Source: Marichromatium purpuratum 984 (lineage in GTDB: Bacteria > Pseudomonadota > Gammaproteobacteria > Chromatiales > Chromatiaceae). From it: a DNA stretch of 64,000 nt. The DNA is taken from the NCBI RefSeq assembly GCF_000224005.2, contig NZ_CP007031.1, forward strand, positions 2,447,001 through 2,511,000, in the 5' to 3' direction. Below are positions 38,415-46,561 of the stretch, one piece after another. The stretch's first letter is position 1. The number at the start of each line of letters is the position of its first letter. Below the pieces are notes generated by a model. That model had not been told where the DNA came from, searched no databases, and was given only the letters and a program-made list of their open reading frames with translations. The translations under genes were made by a program, and so were the position numbers.

Positions 38415-38719
38415 GTCTTTCCGGCTGGCGGGCAATTGAACCGCAAGGCGCGAAAAGGCAAAAAGGGATTCAAGCTGCCAGTCATCAACCTTGAGCCGCC
38501 AGTAGATGTGCGGCTTCGACGACGGCGCCGCGTTCCATCCACTGCCGTTACCGGTAAGCACGCACTCTCGGCGTCAGTGTTCGAAGACAGGCAGCGACTG
38601 GCGACCGGAGGCTGATCGCTCCCCACCGAAACATGAAGCGACCTGAGTTCCGCAGCTTCGTGTTCCTTGGCGCCCTTCGCGTCTGAGCTTCCCCTGTTTT
38701 TTCGCCCCCCAAGAGGTTG

Positions 38720-39716
38720 GTCTCATGCGACCGTCTGGTCGCGGCGCTGCCTCGCCGCCCACTGTTGCATGAACTCGACGGGGGAACGGTAGCCGAGTGT
38801 CGAGTGCAGTCGCTTGCGGTTATAGAAGACCTCAATGTACTCGAAAGCCGTTGCGCGCATCGCCTCGCGGGTCGGGAAGCGCTCGCCGAAGACGCGCTCG
38901 TGCTTGAAGCTGTTGAACCAGCTCTCGGTCGGGGCGTTGTCCCAGCAGTTGCCGCACCGGCTCATCAAGCAACGCATGGCATAGCGGCGCAGGCGTTGCT
39001 GGAAGGCGTGGCTGGCATACTGGCTCAGCAGCCCTGGAGGCGGACGGCGCCGAGCATGGGCCATGTCGAGGGCGCTGATGACCAGCTCAGCGTCGATTCG
39101 TACGCGCATCGACCAGCTGACGACCTCGCGGTTGAACAGGTCGAGGACGACGGCCAGATAGAGCCAGCCCTCATTGGTCCAGAGGTAGGTGATATCGGCG
39201 CTTCATACCTGGTTCGGGGCGCTGGACCGGAAGCCCTGGGCGAACAGGTTCTCGGCGATGCGGAGGCGGTGGCCCGAGTCGGTCGTGACGCGATCGCGAC
39301 GCCGATGACGCCCGCGCAGGCCGTGCTCACGCATCAGCCGCTCCACGCGCGCCTTGCTCGCGCTCAGGCCGCGGGCTGCCGTAGGCGCCTCCGGTCTCGG
39401 CGTGGATGGCCTGCAGCAGCATCAGCTGCGCATCACTCAGCCCCTGGCGCTGGCCGCCGCGCTGCCAGGCCCGATAGCCGCTGACACTCACGCCCAGCAG
39501 CGCGCACAGCCGGCGTAGGCCGCACGCGCCGCGATGCGCATCGATCCAGGCGTACTTCACAGCGCATCTCTCGCGAAGGACGCCGTCGCTTTTCGCAGGA
39601 TCGTGTTCTCCTCGCGAAGCTCGGCAACCTCGGCGCGCAGCCGCGACAGCTCCATCTCCTCGGGCGTGACCGCCTGGCCTACCTCCAGACATCGAAGTTC
39701 AACGATTGAGCCAACG
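38720..39716 (-). mobile_element. Broken IS3-family insertion sequence
   Basis: An orfA tail (ELREENTILRKATASFARDA, stop at 39557-39559) overlaps an orfB start (GTG at 39560, VKYAWIDAHRGACGLRRLC). The integrase part continues to 38723 with CGNCWDNAPTESWFNSFKHE and YNRKRLHSTLGYRSP. Two lesions destroy orfB: a deletion/frameshift near 39363-39372 and an in-frame TGA at 39203-39205 where the family has Trp. The 5' part of orfA is missing. The element cannot make an intact transposase. Confidence 0.88.
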
Positions 39717-39973
39717 AGTCAAGCCAAAAACGAGCCGGCAATCCGGGCGATTCGAGCGGCTCCATTCAATTTCGAACCGGCCGCTGACAAGCCCGCCCAT
39801 CCAAGCATGTCATGGTAGAGAAACGACCACCGACGGCCATTCGCCGAGCGAGCGGACGCCGGGGTCGGGGCTTTTTTTGTCCGGCGATCGCCGGCGCAGG
39901 CACGACGGGGCTGGACAGACCTGATGCGCAGGGACGCCATCCGTGAACGGCGCCCATCGGGCGGGGATCTGTA
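39717..39973. other. Gap between the IS3 remnant and the DGR template repeat
   Basis: No gene is seen. The stretch holds a 14-bp perfect palindrome CCGGCGATCGCCGG (39881-39894) next to a run of seven T (39872-39878 on the plus strand). On the minus strand, downstream of the template repeat, the palindrome is followed by an A-run rather than a T-run, so it is not a standard terminator for the DGR transcript. Confidence 0.45.
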
Positions 39974-40094
39974 CTCGAGAGGCGGAAGCCGAGGTTGTTG
40001 TTGCGGTTCGACGGGTGCCTGTTGTTGCGGTACGCCGAACGGCAGTTGTCGGCATCGTTGTTCCAGGAGCCGCCGCGAATCACTCGGTTGGAGC
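39974..40094 (-). repeat. DGR template repeat (TR)
   Basis: 121 bp, about 10 bp after the reverse transcriptase stop on the same strand. Translated in the target frame it reads RVIRGGSWNNDADNCRSAYR and continues with many Asn codons (AAC), the usual adenine-rich template design. It aligns without gaps to three variable repeats (43936-44056, 43075-43195, 42115-42235). The differences are 14, 11 and 14, and all 39 are at TR adenines. The last 20 bases on the sense strand (CTCGGCTTCCGCCTCTCGAG) are identical in all four copies and are the best candidate for the initiation-of-mutagenic-homology end. Confidence 0.95.
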
Positions 40095-40104
40095 CTGTGT
40101 CCCG

Positions 40105-41118
40105 TCAGCCACGAGTGATGCTGGCATCGGAGACCCGTCGGCGCAAGCGGTAGGCATCGGCCTGGCTGACGTGGGCGAAGAGGCAGGCGGCACGGTTGGC
40201 CAGCTCACTCTCGTCGATCCGTCCCTGACTGGCCGCCGCTTCGAGGGTCCTGACCTGACGGCGGAACCGCCGACGCGTACGCTGGTTGAGCCGAATGGTG
40301 CGCGGGTAGATCCGAAAGCCGAGGAAGGGAATCCCCTCGCTGACCGGTGCAACCAGGGTGGCCGCGTCTTTGAGCTCCAGATGGAGGCGCTCGGCGAGGA
40401 ACTGGCGAATCTCGGCGAGCAACAGATGCAGACTCGGCTTGTCCGGTGCGAACAGCAGCAGGTCATCCATGTAGCGCAGATAGGCCTTCACGCGCAGGCG
40501 CTCCTTGACGAAATGATCCAGCTCGCCCAAGTAGCGGTTCGCGAAGTGCTGGCTGGTGAGGTTGCCGATCGGCAATCCCTTTCCCGGCGGCGCGTCCGGT
40601 GGCCCGTGCACGATGATCTGGCCCAGCAGCTCGAGAAGCCGGGGCTCACAGAAGTGGCGTGCCAGTTGCGCCTTGAGGACCTCGTGATCGACGCTGGCGA
40701 AGAAGCGCCGGACATCGCATTTGAGGAAGAAGGCATCACGCCGGGCAAACGCCTGGGCGCGGGCGATGGCCGCATGAGTACCTTTGCCGATCCGGCAGGC
40801 ATAGCTGTCGAAGATGGCATAGCGCTCGAAGACCGGCTCCAGCACGTCGCAGACTGCGTGATGCACCACCCGGTCGCGAAACGGCGCGGCGCAGATGGCG
40901 CGAGGTTTGGGGTCGCGGACCTCGAAGCTGTAGAAGGTGCCGGGCCGATAGCGGCCTTCCATCAGCTCCTCCTGGAGCTGGATCAGCTCGCGCTCCAGAT
41001 GAAACTCGAAGCGCGCCACCGAACCCCGATCACGCTTGCCGCGTGCGGCCAGGCGCTCGGCGGCGAGCAGGTTGTCGAAGGCGACGATACGCGCGAAGAG
41101 CCCGTCAGCGCGTTTCAT
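40105..41118 (-). CDS. DGR reverse transcriptase
   Basis: 337 residues starting MKRADGLFARIVAFDNLLAA. The polymerase active site is YMDD (near 215-218) and the DGR-typical motif IGNLTSQ (near 184-190) replaces the retroviral-type QG motif. RFFASVDHEVL supplies the first metal-binding aspartate. With Avd it makes mutagenised cDNA from the TR transcript. The ATG at 41118 overlaps the avd stop (ATGA); upstream open frame lies inside avd and was discarded. The TR follows directly. Confidence 0.96.
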   Translation of the reverse strand: MKRADGLFARIVAFDNLLAAERLAARGKRDRGSVARFEFHLERELIQLQEELMEGRYRPGTFYSFEVRDPKPRAICAAPFRDRVVHHAVCDVLEPVFERYAIFDSYACRIGKGTHAAIARAQAFARRDAFFLKCDVRRFFASVDHEVLKAQLARHFCEPRLLELLGQIIVHGPPDAPPGKGLPIGNLTSQHFANRYLGELDHFVKERLRVKAYLRYMDDLLLFAPDKPSLHLLLAEIRQFLAERLHLELKDAATLVAPVSEGIPFLGFRIYPRTIRLNQRTRRRFRRQVRTLEAAASQGRIDESELANRAACLFAHVSQADAYRLRRRVSDASITRG

Positions 41119-41477
41119 GGCCGGGGACGTTGCTCCTGCTCGCGGATCCAGCCGCCGAGCATGCGCCCAACGCCGTTGATCGACTTGGCCGCGTGCTCGT
41201 AGCCGGCGTGGGGCAGGTACTGGAGACGATGACACAGCCGCAGCAGGACCCGCAGCTTCTCCAGGCGCAGGTTAACCCGGCGCAGGATGGCGGCCTTGTC
41301 ACGCGTGTAGCGCGCCTCGACCAAGTCTTCGGCGATGTCGAGCGCCAGATTGTTGATGCGGTCGGCGAAGGTGAAGCGGACCCGCTTGGGAAACTTCTCC
41401 GTGGCCGGCAACAGCCATTCGAGGAACTGCATCCAGGCGGTAAAGATCGGCAGATCCTCCTGATCATCCGGCCGCAT
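41115..41477 (-). CDS. avd: Avd, DGR accessory variability determinant
   Basis: 120 residues, all-helical and basic (KFPKRVRFTFADRINNLALD, then LRRVNLRLEKLRVLLRLCHR), matching the four-helix-bundle Avd/23S-intervening-sequence family. Avd binds the DGR reverse transcriptase and template RNA and is needed for mutagenic retrohoming in studied DGRs. It starts inside the end of the HRDC gene (14-bp overlap) and ends in ATGA with the reverse transcriptase. Confidence 0.93.
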   Translation of the reverse strand: MRPDDQEDLPIFTAWMQFLEWLLPATEKFPKRVRFTFADRINNLALDIAEDLVEARYTRDKAAILRRVNLRLEKLRVLLRLCHRLQYLPHAGYEHAAKSINGVGRMLGGWIREQEQRPRP

Positions 41478-41967
41478 CCTCACCCTCCTCTGCGCCGGCA
41501 CTCTGGATGATCGCGAGCAGCTCGCGGCCGTATTTCTTCAGCTTGGCCTCGCCGAAGCCTTCGGCCTCGGCCAGGGCGTTCAGAGTGCCGGGCTTGCGCT
41601 GGACGATCTCGGCGAGCTGGCGGTTGTTGCAGATGACGTAGGGCGGAATGCCCTCCGCCTTGGCACGCTCTCCGCGCCACTCACGCAGCCGATTGAACAG
41701 CGGCCAGTCCTCCTGGCGCAGGAGGTCACGCCAGGCGGCGTCGCGGCCCGCAGCGCTCCGCGACGACTTGGCCGAGGTCTGAGTGGATGCCGCAGGTGCT
41801 GCCAGGCGATAGCGGACGACCAGCGTCAGATAGGGCCGGCCGGCGTGGATGAAGAAATGGTCGCTGATGGCGTCGACTTCCTTGTCGGTCAGGAAGTCGC
41901 GGACGGGGCTATCGTCGAACCGCCCGTTCACCGGATCGAAGCCGAGCGTGAAGACGCGTACCTGCAT
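41464..41967 (-). CDS. HRDC-domain DGR accessory protein
   Basis: 167 residues from the ATG at 41967 (MQVRVFTLGFDP); a GTG at 41979 is an alternative start. The C-terminal part (about 87-160: WPLFNRLREWRGERAKAEGI, then PPYVICNNRQLAEIV) is an HRDC nucleic-acid-binding domain like those of RecQ and RNase D. HRDC proteins occur as accessory genes in a subset of DGRs. It lies between the target gene and avd, so it is part of the DGR operon. Confidence 0.88.
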   Translation of the reverse strand: MQVRVFTLGFDPVNGRFDDSPVRDFLTDKEVDAISDHFFIHAGRPYLTLVVRYRLAAPAASTQTSAKSSRSAAGRDAAWRDLLRQEDWPLFNRLREWRGERAKAEGIPPYVICNNRQLAEIVQRKPGTLNALAEAEGFGEAKLKKYGRELLAIIQSAGAEEGEDAAG

Positions 41968-41980
41968 GGGCTCAGTCACC

Positions 41981-42029
41981 CCGGCGAGCCGTTCGGCTCA
42001 TGCCGGCCGCGCGGCTACGCACGCGCGGC
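41981..42029 (-). repeat. Two hairpins downstream of the last variable repeat
   Basis: GCCGCGCG-GCTACGCA-CGCGCGGC (42006-42029) is an 8-bp stem with an 8-base loop. Next to it, CCGGC-GAGCC-GTTC-GGCTC-AT-GCCGG (41981-42006) forms a 10-bp stem with a two-base bulge. They lie about 85-135 bases past the sense-strand end of VR3, between target and HRDC gene. In some DGRs a hairpin or cruciform just after the VR promotes target recognition; here the distance is longer, so they may instead be mRNA structures. Confidence 0.5.
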
Positions 42030-42104
42030 GGCCAGGGGGTTTGGTCGTTTCCGAGCGCTGCCCCTGATGGCGGAAGCCAAGGGTCAAAGGGTAAGAGTGC
42101 CAAG

Positions 42105-45100
42105 CTATACGGTCCTCGAGAGGCGGAAGCCGAGGATGTAGTAGCGGTCCGACGGGTGCCAGTGGTAGCGGTACGCCGAACGGCAGCCGTCGGCAACGTA
42201 GTCCCAGGAGCCGCCGCGAATCACCCGGCTGGAGCCCGACTCGGAGCCAGTTGGGTTCTCTCTCGGCGTCTGCTCGGAGCCTGCTCCGAGTAGCTGGGAG
42301 TAATCGCTTGAGTACCAGTCCGAGCACCATTCCCAGACGTTGCCGTGCATATCGAAGAGTCCCCAGGGATTCGGTTGCTTTTCGCCCACCGGATGGAGCT
42401 TGCCTCCAGCGTTCTGCGCGTACCAGGCATGCCGACCCAATTCCTTCTCGTCGTCGCTACAGCTCCAGCGGGTCGTCGTTCCGGCGCGGCAGGCGTATTC
42501 CCACTGCGCCTCGGTCGGCAGGGCATAGTGCTCGCCGGTCTGCTCGGAGAGCCAGACGCAGAAGGCAACCGCGTCGTCCCAGCTGACACCGACGACCGGC
42601 AGGTCCTCCGCATCTGCCGAGATGCCGCACTGTCGGTAGTCGTTATTGCTGCCAGTGTCCAAATGGTACTGGTTGCCCTTTTCCAGCCATTCCGGCCAGT
42701 GAGAGTCCTTGGCCTCGCAGAAGCGCCGGTAGTCGCCCCAGGTGACGGGCGTGCGGCCGATGGCAAAGGCATCGAGCCGGACCGGCTGCACTGGCTTCTC
42801 ATCGTCCCAGCCCCACTCGTCGCCCATGAGAAAGGTGCCACCTGGAAGATAGACCAGCTCGGGGGCGTCGATCGAGGTCTCGGCACCATCGCGGCCGACG
42901 ATCCGGAAGCGATCGCGGAAAACCTCCCGAGGAGCGTAGCGGGAGCGGCCGGTCGGCCCCGCGGCTGACGCGCGCGGGGCCGTTTCCGGTGACCTGGTTT
43001 GTGGGTCGGCCTGGGTGTCCGGACTCGGCTGCGCGCCGCCAAGGGTAAAAGGGTGAGAGCGCCAAGGGCCAGTCCTCGAGAGGCGGAAGCCGAGGTAGTT
43101 GTAGCGGAACGACGGGTGCCAGTAGTTGCGGTACGCCGAACGGCAGTCGACGGCATCGCCGTTCCAGGAGCCGCCGCGAATCACTCGGTAGGAGCCGGAT
43201 TCGGGACCACCCGGATTCTCACTCGCAAACTCTCGAGCACTACTCAATGGCGATTTGGATCCACTCGAAAGATTTCGAGCAGATGCTGAGTGTTGTTCGA
43301 GTTCATTTAAGAGTTGCTCGTGATAGCTGTCCGAGTACCAGTCCCGGCACCACTCCCAGACATTGCCGTGCATGTCATAGAGATGCCAGGCGTTGGGCTG
43401 CTTCTGGCCGACCGGGTAGGTCTGGCCACCTGCGTTTTCGTCATACCAAGCGTAGTCGCCGAGCTGCGCCTCGTCGTCTCCGCAGCACCAAGGGGTCTCG
43501 GTTCCCGCCCGACACGCGTATTCCCATTCGGCCTCGGTCGCGAGGCGATACGACTCGCCGGTCTCCTGGCTCAGCCAGTCGCAATAGGCTTGAGCGTCCT
43601 CCCAGCTCACGTTGATGGCGGGGCGCTCCTCCCTCCCCCAGCCTTGGTCTTCCGGCTTCTCGCGCCCGGTCGCCTCGCAGAAGCGGTCGTACTCGGCGAA
43701 GGTGACGGGATACTGGCCGATGGAGAAGGCATCGACCCGCACCGGGTGCGCGGGCTTCTCGTCGTTGTAGGGACTATCCTCCTGCCCCATGGTGAAAACT
43801 CCGCCCGGTAGCCAGACCATGGCCGGGCCTTCGCTGTGGTCCTTGAGCGGATCGCGCAGACCGGCAATCGGTTCGGGCCTGACCTCGGGCTCCGGCGGGC
43901 CGAGGGTAAAAGGGTAAGAGTGCAGAGGGCCAGTCCTCGAGAGGCGGAAGCCGAGGTCGTAGCCGCGGTCCGACGGGAGCCTGCGGTGGCGGAACGCCGA
44001 ACGGCAGTCGTCGGCAACGTTGTACCAGGAGCCGCCGCGAATCACACGGTTGGAGCTCGACTCGGGGCCACTCGGATCCTGCTCGGGCTCGCTCGAGTAG
44101 CCGCCGTACCAGTCCTCGCACCACTCCAAGACGTTGCCGTGCATGTCATGCAACTGCCAGGCATTGGGCTTCCTATTGCCCACCGGATGGGTGCCGTCGC
44201 CCGCGTTGCGGCTGTACCAGGCATGGGCACCGAGCCCTTCCTCATCGTCCCCGAAGCAGTAGGCCGTGTTGCTGCCCGCACGGCAGGCATGTTCCCACTG
44301 GGCCTCGGTCAATAGCCCATAGGTCTGCCCCGTCTCCTTGCTCAGCCACTGGCAGTAAGCCCGGGCATCGTTCCAGCTGATGCAGACCACGGGATGGCTG
44401 TCGTCCTGTGAGATGTAGGGGTTGCGCCAACTGGCGTCGCGCTCTTGCTTGGGACTTCCCTTGTTCCAGAGCCATGCCCCATCGCCCACCTCCGCTTCGG
44501 TGCGGTGGCCGGTGGCCTCGACGAAGCGGCGGAACTCCCCGACGGTGACCGGATGCTGGCCCACGGCGTAGTGGTTGAGGGTGACCGCGTGGACGGGGTG
44601 CTCTTGGTCGCGACCGACGCCTTTCTGGCTGCCCATGGTGAAGGTGCCACCGGGGAGGAAGACCATCTGTGGTCCCACACCGGAGCCGTCTTTGAAAGGA
44701 TCGCAGAAGGGAACCGGTGAATGCGGGAGCGCCTCGTTTGGGATGTCGACCTGGGCGCCGATGTCGGGCAGCGCCACTCCGGCGACGCTACGGACACTGG
44801 AGGCCGCTTCGGGATGGGCGAGCCGTGCGCCCACGACCTGCAACGCGCGCGGATCCTGCAAGAGTCGCGCGACTTCGCCCGCATACTCGAGCAGTTCCGG
44901 GTGCTCACCAAGGCGATCGGACAGGGCCTCGGTCAGTCGGATGAGGCGTTTGAGCTCCGCAGTAGAGATCAGCCCGTCCCCAGACTCCGGCGATGCACCG
45001 CCAAGTCCCGCCGCGAATGCGATGGCAATCTGCCGCGCCGTCTCGCCCCGCTGCTCGGCGAGATAGGCCATGGCCGACCACTGCTCGGCCTGAAGCTGCG

Positions 45101-45470
45101 CGGGTCCGAGTCCAGCCCCGGCGGCACCGAGCTGACGAACATAGCGCAACAGCAGACTGGCGGCTTCACGCATTGGCTCGGATCCCAGCCGCGCGCGCAT
45201 CTCGGCGATCAGGCAGGCGCGTACGTCCTGATCCAACACGAACTGCTCGTATCCGGCCTGCTGGCACAGATCGGAGAGCAGCAGATCGGCCTCGGCAATC
45301 CAGGGCACGCCGTCGCGCCCGCGCAGAAAATGCGTACGCAAGTAACCGAGCAGCTCGGGCGTGATCACCAAGGGCAGCGCGGCATACCACGCCAGCTCGC
45401 GATATGGCTCGCCGAAACGCCGGACGAAGCGCTCGATGCGTGCTTGGGCGATGTCTTGCGCAGAGTTCAA
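42105..45470 (-). CDS. DGR target: three tandem FGE/C-type-lectin-fold domains
   Basis: 1121 residues. Residues 1-255 are a helical N-terminal region of unknown family. Three formylglycine-generating-enzyme-like (SUMF1) domains follow, each opening with a LPGG(T/V)F(T/L)MG motif (near 270, 560, 870) and ending in RVIRGGSW...LGFRLSRT. Each ending is a variable repeat: residues about 472-512, 759-799 and 1079-1119. No signal peptide or membrane segment is seen, so the protein is probably cytoplasmic. The TTG start at 45470 overlaps the vWA stop as TTGA, implying coupled translation. The domains most likely display variable binding surfaces rather than modify sulfatases. Confidence 0.95.
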   Translation of the reverse strand: MNSAQDIAQARIERFVRRFGEPYRELAWYAALPLVITPELLGYLRTHFLRGRDGVPWIAEADLLLSDLCQQAGYEQFVLDQDVRACLIAEMRARLGSEPMREAASLLLRYVRQLGAAGAGLGPAQLQAEQWSAMAYLAEQRGETARQIAIAFAAGLGGASPESGDGLISTAELKRLIRLTEALSDRLGEHPELLEYAGEVARLLQDPRALQVVGARLAHPEAASSVRSVAGVALPDIGAQVDIPNEALPHSPVPFCDPFKDGSGVGPQMVFLPGGTFTMGSQKGVGRDQEHPVHAVTLNHYAVGQHPVTVGEFRRFVEATGHRTEAEVGDGAWLWNKGSPKQERDASWRNPYISQDDSHPVVCISWNDARAYCQWLSKETGQTYGLLTEAQWEHACRAGSNTAYCFGDDEEGLGAHAWYSRNAGDGTHPVGNRKPNAWQLHDMHGNVLEWCEDWYGGYSSEPEQDPSGPESSSNRVIRGGSWYNVADDCRSAFRHRRLPSDRGYDLGFRLSRTGPLHSYPFTLGPPEPEVRPEPIAGLRDPLKDHSEGPAMVWLPGGVFTMGQEDSPYNDEKPAHPVRVDAFSIGQYPVTFAEYDRFCEATGREKPEDQGWGREERPAINVSWEDAQAYCDWLSQETGESYRLATEAEWEYACRAGTETPWCCGDDEAQLGDYAWYDENAGGQTYPVGQKQPNAWHLYDMHGNVWEWCRDWYSDSYHEQLLNELEQHSASARNLSSGSKSPLSSAREFASENPGGPESGSYRVIRGGSWNGDAVDCRSAYRNYWHPSFRYNYLGFRLSRTGPWRSHPFTLGGAQPSPDTQADPQTRSPETAPRASAAGPTGRSRYAPREVFRDRFRIVGRDGAETSIDAPELVYLPGGTFLMGDEWGWDDEKPVQPVRLDAFAIGRTPVTWGDYRRFCEAKDSHWPEWLEKGNQYHLDTGSNNDYRQCGISADAEDLPVVGVSWDDAVAFCVWLSEQTGEHYALPTEAQWEYACRAGTTTRWSCSDDEKELGRHAWYAQNAGGKLHPVGEKQPNPWGLFDMHGNVWEWCSDWYSSDYSQLLGAGSEQTPRENPTGSESGSSRVIRGGSWDYVADGCRSAYRYHWHPSDRYYILGFRLSRTV
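42115..42235 (-). repeat. DGR variable repeat VR3 (FGE domain 3, C-terminal)
   Basis: 121 bp aligned without gaps to the TR, with 14 differences, all at TR adenines (AAC to AGC, GAC, TAC, GGC, CAC and ATC; GAT to GTT; AGG to TGG; CGA to CGG). It ends two codons before the stop of the target gene, the usual position of a DGR VR. Confidence 0.94.
43075..43195 (-). repeat. DGR variable repeat VR2 (FGE domain 2)
   Basis: 121 bp aligned without gaps to the TR, with 11 differences, all at TR adenines (AAC to TAC, GGC, GAC and TTC; GAC to GTC; AGG to TGG). Internal to the target protein. Confidence 0.93.
43936..44056 (-). repeat. DGR variable repeat VR1 (FGE domain 1)
   Basis: 121 bp aligned without gaps to the TR. 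It differs at 14 positions, all TR adenines, for example AAC to TAC, GAC, CAC, CGC and GGC, TAC to TTC, CAC to CTC. It encodes the C-terminal part of the first FGE domain and is internal to the protein. Confidence 0.93.
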
Positions 45471-46537
45471 CGCGGCCTCCAGCCGACCTGGCCCCGCAGC
45501 CGGTCCACCGCGTTGCTGAATCCGTCCTCGTCCATGGGAAACATGTCAACGATGGCGCCGATGAGCTGCGCGGTGGTCCCGGCCCAGCGCTGACTTGGGA
45601 CCGGATTGAGCCATGCGAGGCGCGCGGTGCGCTGCTTGAGATCCACGAGCACGCGCGCGCTCGCACGAAAGCGTGTCTGGTCGCGGCCCCCTCGGGCGGC
45701 GCCGGCGTCGCTCATGACGAGGATGCTCGAATCGCCGTCACACTCGGCCAGGAGGTCCTCGAGCGGCATCGGACGTGTGCGGTGCGCATCCATATAGACC
45801 TGCGCGGCCGGTGTGTTCTGGAAATAGCCGATATCGACCCGGCCGAGACCCGCGTCGTTGAGCGTCTCGACCAGCTCGCGGGTGAGGTGGTGAAAGGGCA
45901 CCATGGAGCCACCCTGATCGAGGAGGACAACGAGGTGGCTGTGGTCGGTCACACGCCGCTCGAGCACGGGCTGATCGAAATAGCCCTGACGAGCGGCGCG
46001 ATCGATGGTGGCAGGCAGATCGAGCTGATCGCGCGGACCGTCCTTCACGGGCCGGCGCAGGTAGTGCCAGGAATACGCCATGCTCCGACGCGACACCGGA
46101 TCAGCACTGATCAGCATGGCGTCGTCCACCAGCGGCGCCGGCATGTCGGGCGCCCGCACGGGCAGTGGCATCAGGGCGCGCATGGGGCGCGGTTCGAGCT
46201 GCGGCGGTGGCGACGACGGTACCTCCTCGGCAGGCGGATGCGGCGGCTCCGTGGCTGACGGCGGAGATGGCGGTGTCTCGTCGCGCTCCGTCGGGGCCGT
46301 GCGCATCGGACGCTCGGCCAGCAGCCGCTCAAGCTGGGCCTCGAGCTCGGCATTGTGGGCGGCTGAGGTGCACCAGAGGAGCTGCAGGATGCGCTTCAGC
46401 CGCGGCTCGGCAGCCCCTCTGTGAGCCTCCAGGGCTCGACGCGCATCGAGTAGCTCGGGCAAACCCAAGGGCACACCGGCTGCACGGAGGCGCTGGAAGA
46501 GCGCGGTCAGCAGGTCATCGAGGTCCTTGGGTTCCAT
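45467..46537 (-). CDS. vWA-domain protein of a MoxR-vWA module
   Basis: 356 residues. N-terminal helical part, a Pro/Glu-rich linker (about 85-125), then a von Willebrand A domain beginning HLVVLLDQGGSMVPF near residue 200. The metal site reads DxGxS rather than the classic DxSxS, with later motifs ILVMSDAGAARGG. MoxR ATPases commonly work with vWA partners. The MoxR gene is 24 bp upstream and the FGE target overlaps downstream, so the three are one translational unit. Confidence 0.87.
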   Translation of the reverse strand: MEPKDLDDLLTALFQRLRAAGVPLGLPELLDARRALEAHRGAAEPRLKRILQLLWCTSAAHNAELEAQLERLLAERPMRTAPTERDETPPSPPSATEPPHPPAEEVPSSPPPQLEPRPMRALMPLPVRAPDMPAPLVDDAMLISADPVSRRSMAYSWHYLRRPVKDGPRDQLDLPATIDRAARQGYFDQPVLERRVTDHSHLVVLLDQGGSMVPFHHLTRELVETLNDAGLGRVDIGYFQNTPAAQVYMDAHRTRPMPLEDLLAECDGDSSILVMSDAGAARGGRDQTRFRASARVLVDLKQRTARLAWLNPVPSQRWAGTTAQLIGAIVDMFPMDEDGFSNAVDRLRGQVGWRPR

Positions 46538-46561
46538 GGGCGCGGCCAGACTGCCGATCCC

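Noticed and set aside
38723-39109. Functional IS3 transposase
   Set aside because: Only the C-terminal part is open; upstream there is an in-frame TGA and a frameshifting deletion.
39974-40094. Template repeat read as a truncated FGE gene fragment
   Set aside because: The reading resembles an FGE C-terminus, but the excess of AAC codons, the position right after the reverse transcriptase, and the adenine-only differences to three VRs show it is a template.
42105-45470. Three-domain FGE protein as a sulfatase-modifying enzyme
   Set aside because: No sulfatase is nearby, the C-terminal part of every domain is a DGR variable repeat, and the gene is coupled to vWA-MoxR; a binding role is more likely.
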